DNA of 64,000 bases, taken from Chytridium lagenaria (Eukaryota; Chytridiomycota; Chytridiomycetes; Chytridiales; Chytridiaceae). The stretch covers positions 62,001 through 126,000 of the forward strand of contig JAHLKC010000087.1 of assembly GCA_025449115.1 (NCBI GenBank), written 5' to 3'. Made by a program: the position numbers and the translations under genes. This document shows, one piece after another, positions 60,647-64,000 of the stretch; the stretch's first letter is position 1; each line of letters starts with the position of its first letter. A model generated the notes under the pieces. That model was not told where the DNA came from and did not search any database. It worked only from the letters and a program-made list of their open reading frames with translations.

Positions 60647-62355
60647 TCACATTAAGAGACCTTCTGAAACAACGACGGGGCCGACAAGGTGGTAAATTAA
60701 GAGAATGGCGGTTTTAATTGGGAGTTCTATAATTGTAAGCCAAATATTAGATACTTATGTGGATACCATTAGCTCCAAAAAGGAGAGGCTCAAGAGAATA
60801 TAATGCTGTGGAACTTAGCAGCACGAAAAGTTCGGCATGGCGCTTCGAATTAAATGCGGTTAATCTACATTACAGTTAGAAAACAATCAAATATATAGTT
60901 ACTTACGCAAAAGGAATTATCACCATTAAAATAGCCTTTTCATGAACATGCCATCCAAATAAATAAGATGAGAAGCCGCAAAGAATCAAGCTAAGAAGGA
61001 AATTTTGCTTCGACGGATTCTTCCACAATCTGAACAAGATGGGCTATATATATAATGAGCATTAATAGACGGCTCAAAAAACTAACTATTTGGAAAGCGA
61101 CTGTAAGCATAATATAGAGAAATTAGAACACCAACAATGATATTTTTAACTGTTGTGAGTGGAGAAATTTGCGGAAGCACGCAGAAGGTAGAGTCTCCGA
61201 CGAGGCCCGGGTAAGAGTGGCCGCATTGTTTCCATATCCTATTTGAAGGTATTTGAAACTGAAGATTTTAGGTGTGATACTTCTACATCAACTGCCACCT
61301 TTGCACAAACATCGATCGACAGCGAATAAAGAGCCAAGCGTTGGTGCCCAATAGGCATGATTTAGCCACGCTTAAATGGAAATAGCTTGAGACAACCTGT
61401 GGCAGATCTTCAAGAAAGGCCGAGGGAAACGACGAACACAGCAATTGTAAGATCCAATTTGGATGAACTTTATGAACGAAAAGCGACTATATCGTGAGAA
61501 AATTGAATAGTAAATGAATTAGGTTTGGAAGCAGAATTTTGCGAGGAGATATACGAAGTAGGATGGTGCTAAAAAAATCAGAAACATTGAAGGAATGAGA
61601 ACTTGGTATAAATATATATGCTTGAAGTTTAACAATGAGGCAAAAAGAAAGCCACCAGGAGATCATAATCCTAAAAGATTTAGAAATAAGCTTTCAGCGA
61701 CTTACTTACACCAAATATGCACCGACAGAAAATATCTGAATGCATATAGGAACCTAAACTATGAGAATGCAAGAAATTAAAGCGTATATACGTTGTATGA
61801 AAATGAATATTGTCTACTATTAGAAGTCCAGGATTCAGAAAACGACGGCGAAGAGCAAGAATCTCAACTTTTTGTTAACCCCCATTTTCTCAATGCACCT
61901 GACAACAATAGTTAATCTCAATGATAACAATGCCAACAAACATAGTATGGCACCAAGAATACAAGCTCGTAATATGAAGACAGTCTTTGAAAATACTGTA
62001 TTCGGTGATTATAGTTAAATTGGAAAGTTCAAGCATTTTGGATCAAAGAAATGGCGAATTTGGACAGGATCAACTCGAACTGCGAAAAAGGTGGATGTCC
62101 AAAGTTCCCTCAGATCTTCCTTTTGTAAGAATCACTAAATGGCTTTAAATGGAAACGCATTTACATCATAATACCCTGTGAGTGGGCAAAGAATATGTGA
62201 TCGCAAGCCAGTTTCGATGAACTTCAAAATCCGTGGAATGACTAATTGAACATTAAGCTTTCTTCGCAAACAGGCACATCTCGTAAACGGACTCACTATG
62301 CAGGGAAAGCAGAGCTTACTGCTGTAGCGAAGCAAGAACCGTGCCTCGGCACCAT
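60647..62355 (-). CDS. ALG8: ALG8-type dolichyl-P-Glc glucosyltransferase, frame heavily broken
   Basis: Adds the second glucose to the dolichol-linked oligosaccharide in the ER lumen. No long ORF exists; the gene is read by following the minus strand across frames. From ATG 62355: MVPRHGSCFATAVSSAFPA, intron 62296-62242, then YHSTDFEVHRNWLAITYSLP, the ALG6/ALG8 luminal signature. Further pieces: TLD and PPFFA-like fragments near 62075; HFFDPKMLEL (about 62040); NPGLLIVDNIHFHTT (about 61835); FKHIYLYQVLIPS and APSYFVYLLAKFCF (about 61610-61530); EDLPQVVS and LFPFKRG then LNHAYWAP (about 61410-61355, typical of ALG8 rather than ALG6); FGWHVHEKAILMVIIPFA (about 60950); FVLLSSTALYSLEPLLFGAN; ELPIKTAILLIYHLVGP; and SEGLLM-stop at 60647. 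The breaks are far denser than elsewhere in the window. Confidence 0.75.
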
Positions 62356-62456
62356 GCCATTTCAAACGAGCACAATTCTTTTTTCTTCCAAATTCTAAAT
62401 CGACACAACTCCGACATGGTGAGCTGGCCAAACAATGCATTCTTGAAGCTAAGAAT

Positions 62457-64000
<1,544 letters not shown>

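Overview
The window is nuclear DNA of a fungus. It carries a velvet-domain regulator and transcription factors with SFP1-like and NRG1-like zinc fingers, which are fungal families, together with ordinary eukaryotic housekeeping genes. Almost every gene is split by GT-AG introns of about 40-250 nt. No bacterial, viral or plasmid gene was seen. An early-diverging (chytrid-like) lineage is my guess from the mix of families, not something the sequence proves.

Layout. The left part (1-27 kb) is loosely packed and regulatory: a GTPBP1-type GTPase with an acidic repeat insertion (199-4010), a 4.9 kb intergenic stretch with simple repeats, an NRG1-like C2H2 factor (8868-10780), a 163-bp minisatellite (11642-12302), a large disordered protein on the minus strand (13010-16864), an SFP1-like factor (18220-21704), GDP-mannose pyrophosphorylase (22617-25563) and, 21 bp after it, a 450-bp MITE-like element. 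From 27 kb on the genes are tightly packed: velvet protein, a small membrane protein, a TPR-like protein, a HEAT-repeat protein, organellar-type glutamyl-tRNA synthetase, holo-ACP synthase, PABPN1/Pab2, a Cdc1/Ted1-type phosphoesterase, a membrane-anchored spermidine-synthase-like protein, proline dehydrogenase, V-ATPase subunit E, aconitase, DIS3/Rrp44, Rieske protein, DNA polymerase delta small subunit, an NT-C2 protein, the glucosyltransferase ALG8 (detected only by piecing frames together) and the 5' part of RVB2.

Functional threads. Glycosylation and secretory pathway: GDP-mannose pyrophosphorylase, ALG8 and the Cdc1/Ted1-like enzyme. Mitochondrial metabolism: GluRS, holo-ACP synthase, PRODH, aconitase and Rieske. 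RNA handling: GTPBP1, PABPN1 and DIS3. Several pairs are divergent over very short intervals (GluRS/AcpS 36 bp, ALG8/RVB2 101 bp, VMA4/aconitase 121 bp, POLD2/NT-C2 144 bp).

Main caveat. Many genes show single-base frame breaks, most of them at homopolymer runs, while the protein signature continues in the next frame. This looks more like residual sequencing indels than decay, so CDS spans below are given as whole genes (introns and breaks included). No wholly new multi-gene system was found. The most unusual items are the GTPBP1 repeat insertion, the velvet protein with a minisatellite inside its domain, the EF-hand in proline dehydrogenase and the MITE-like element.
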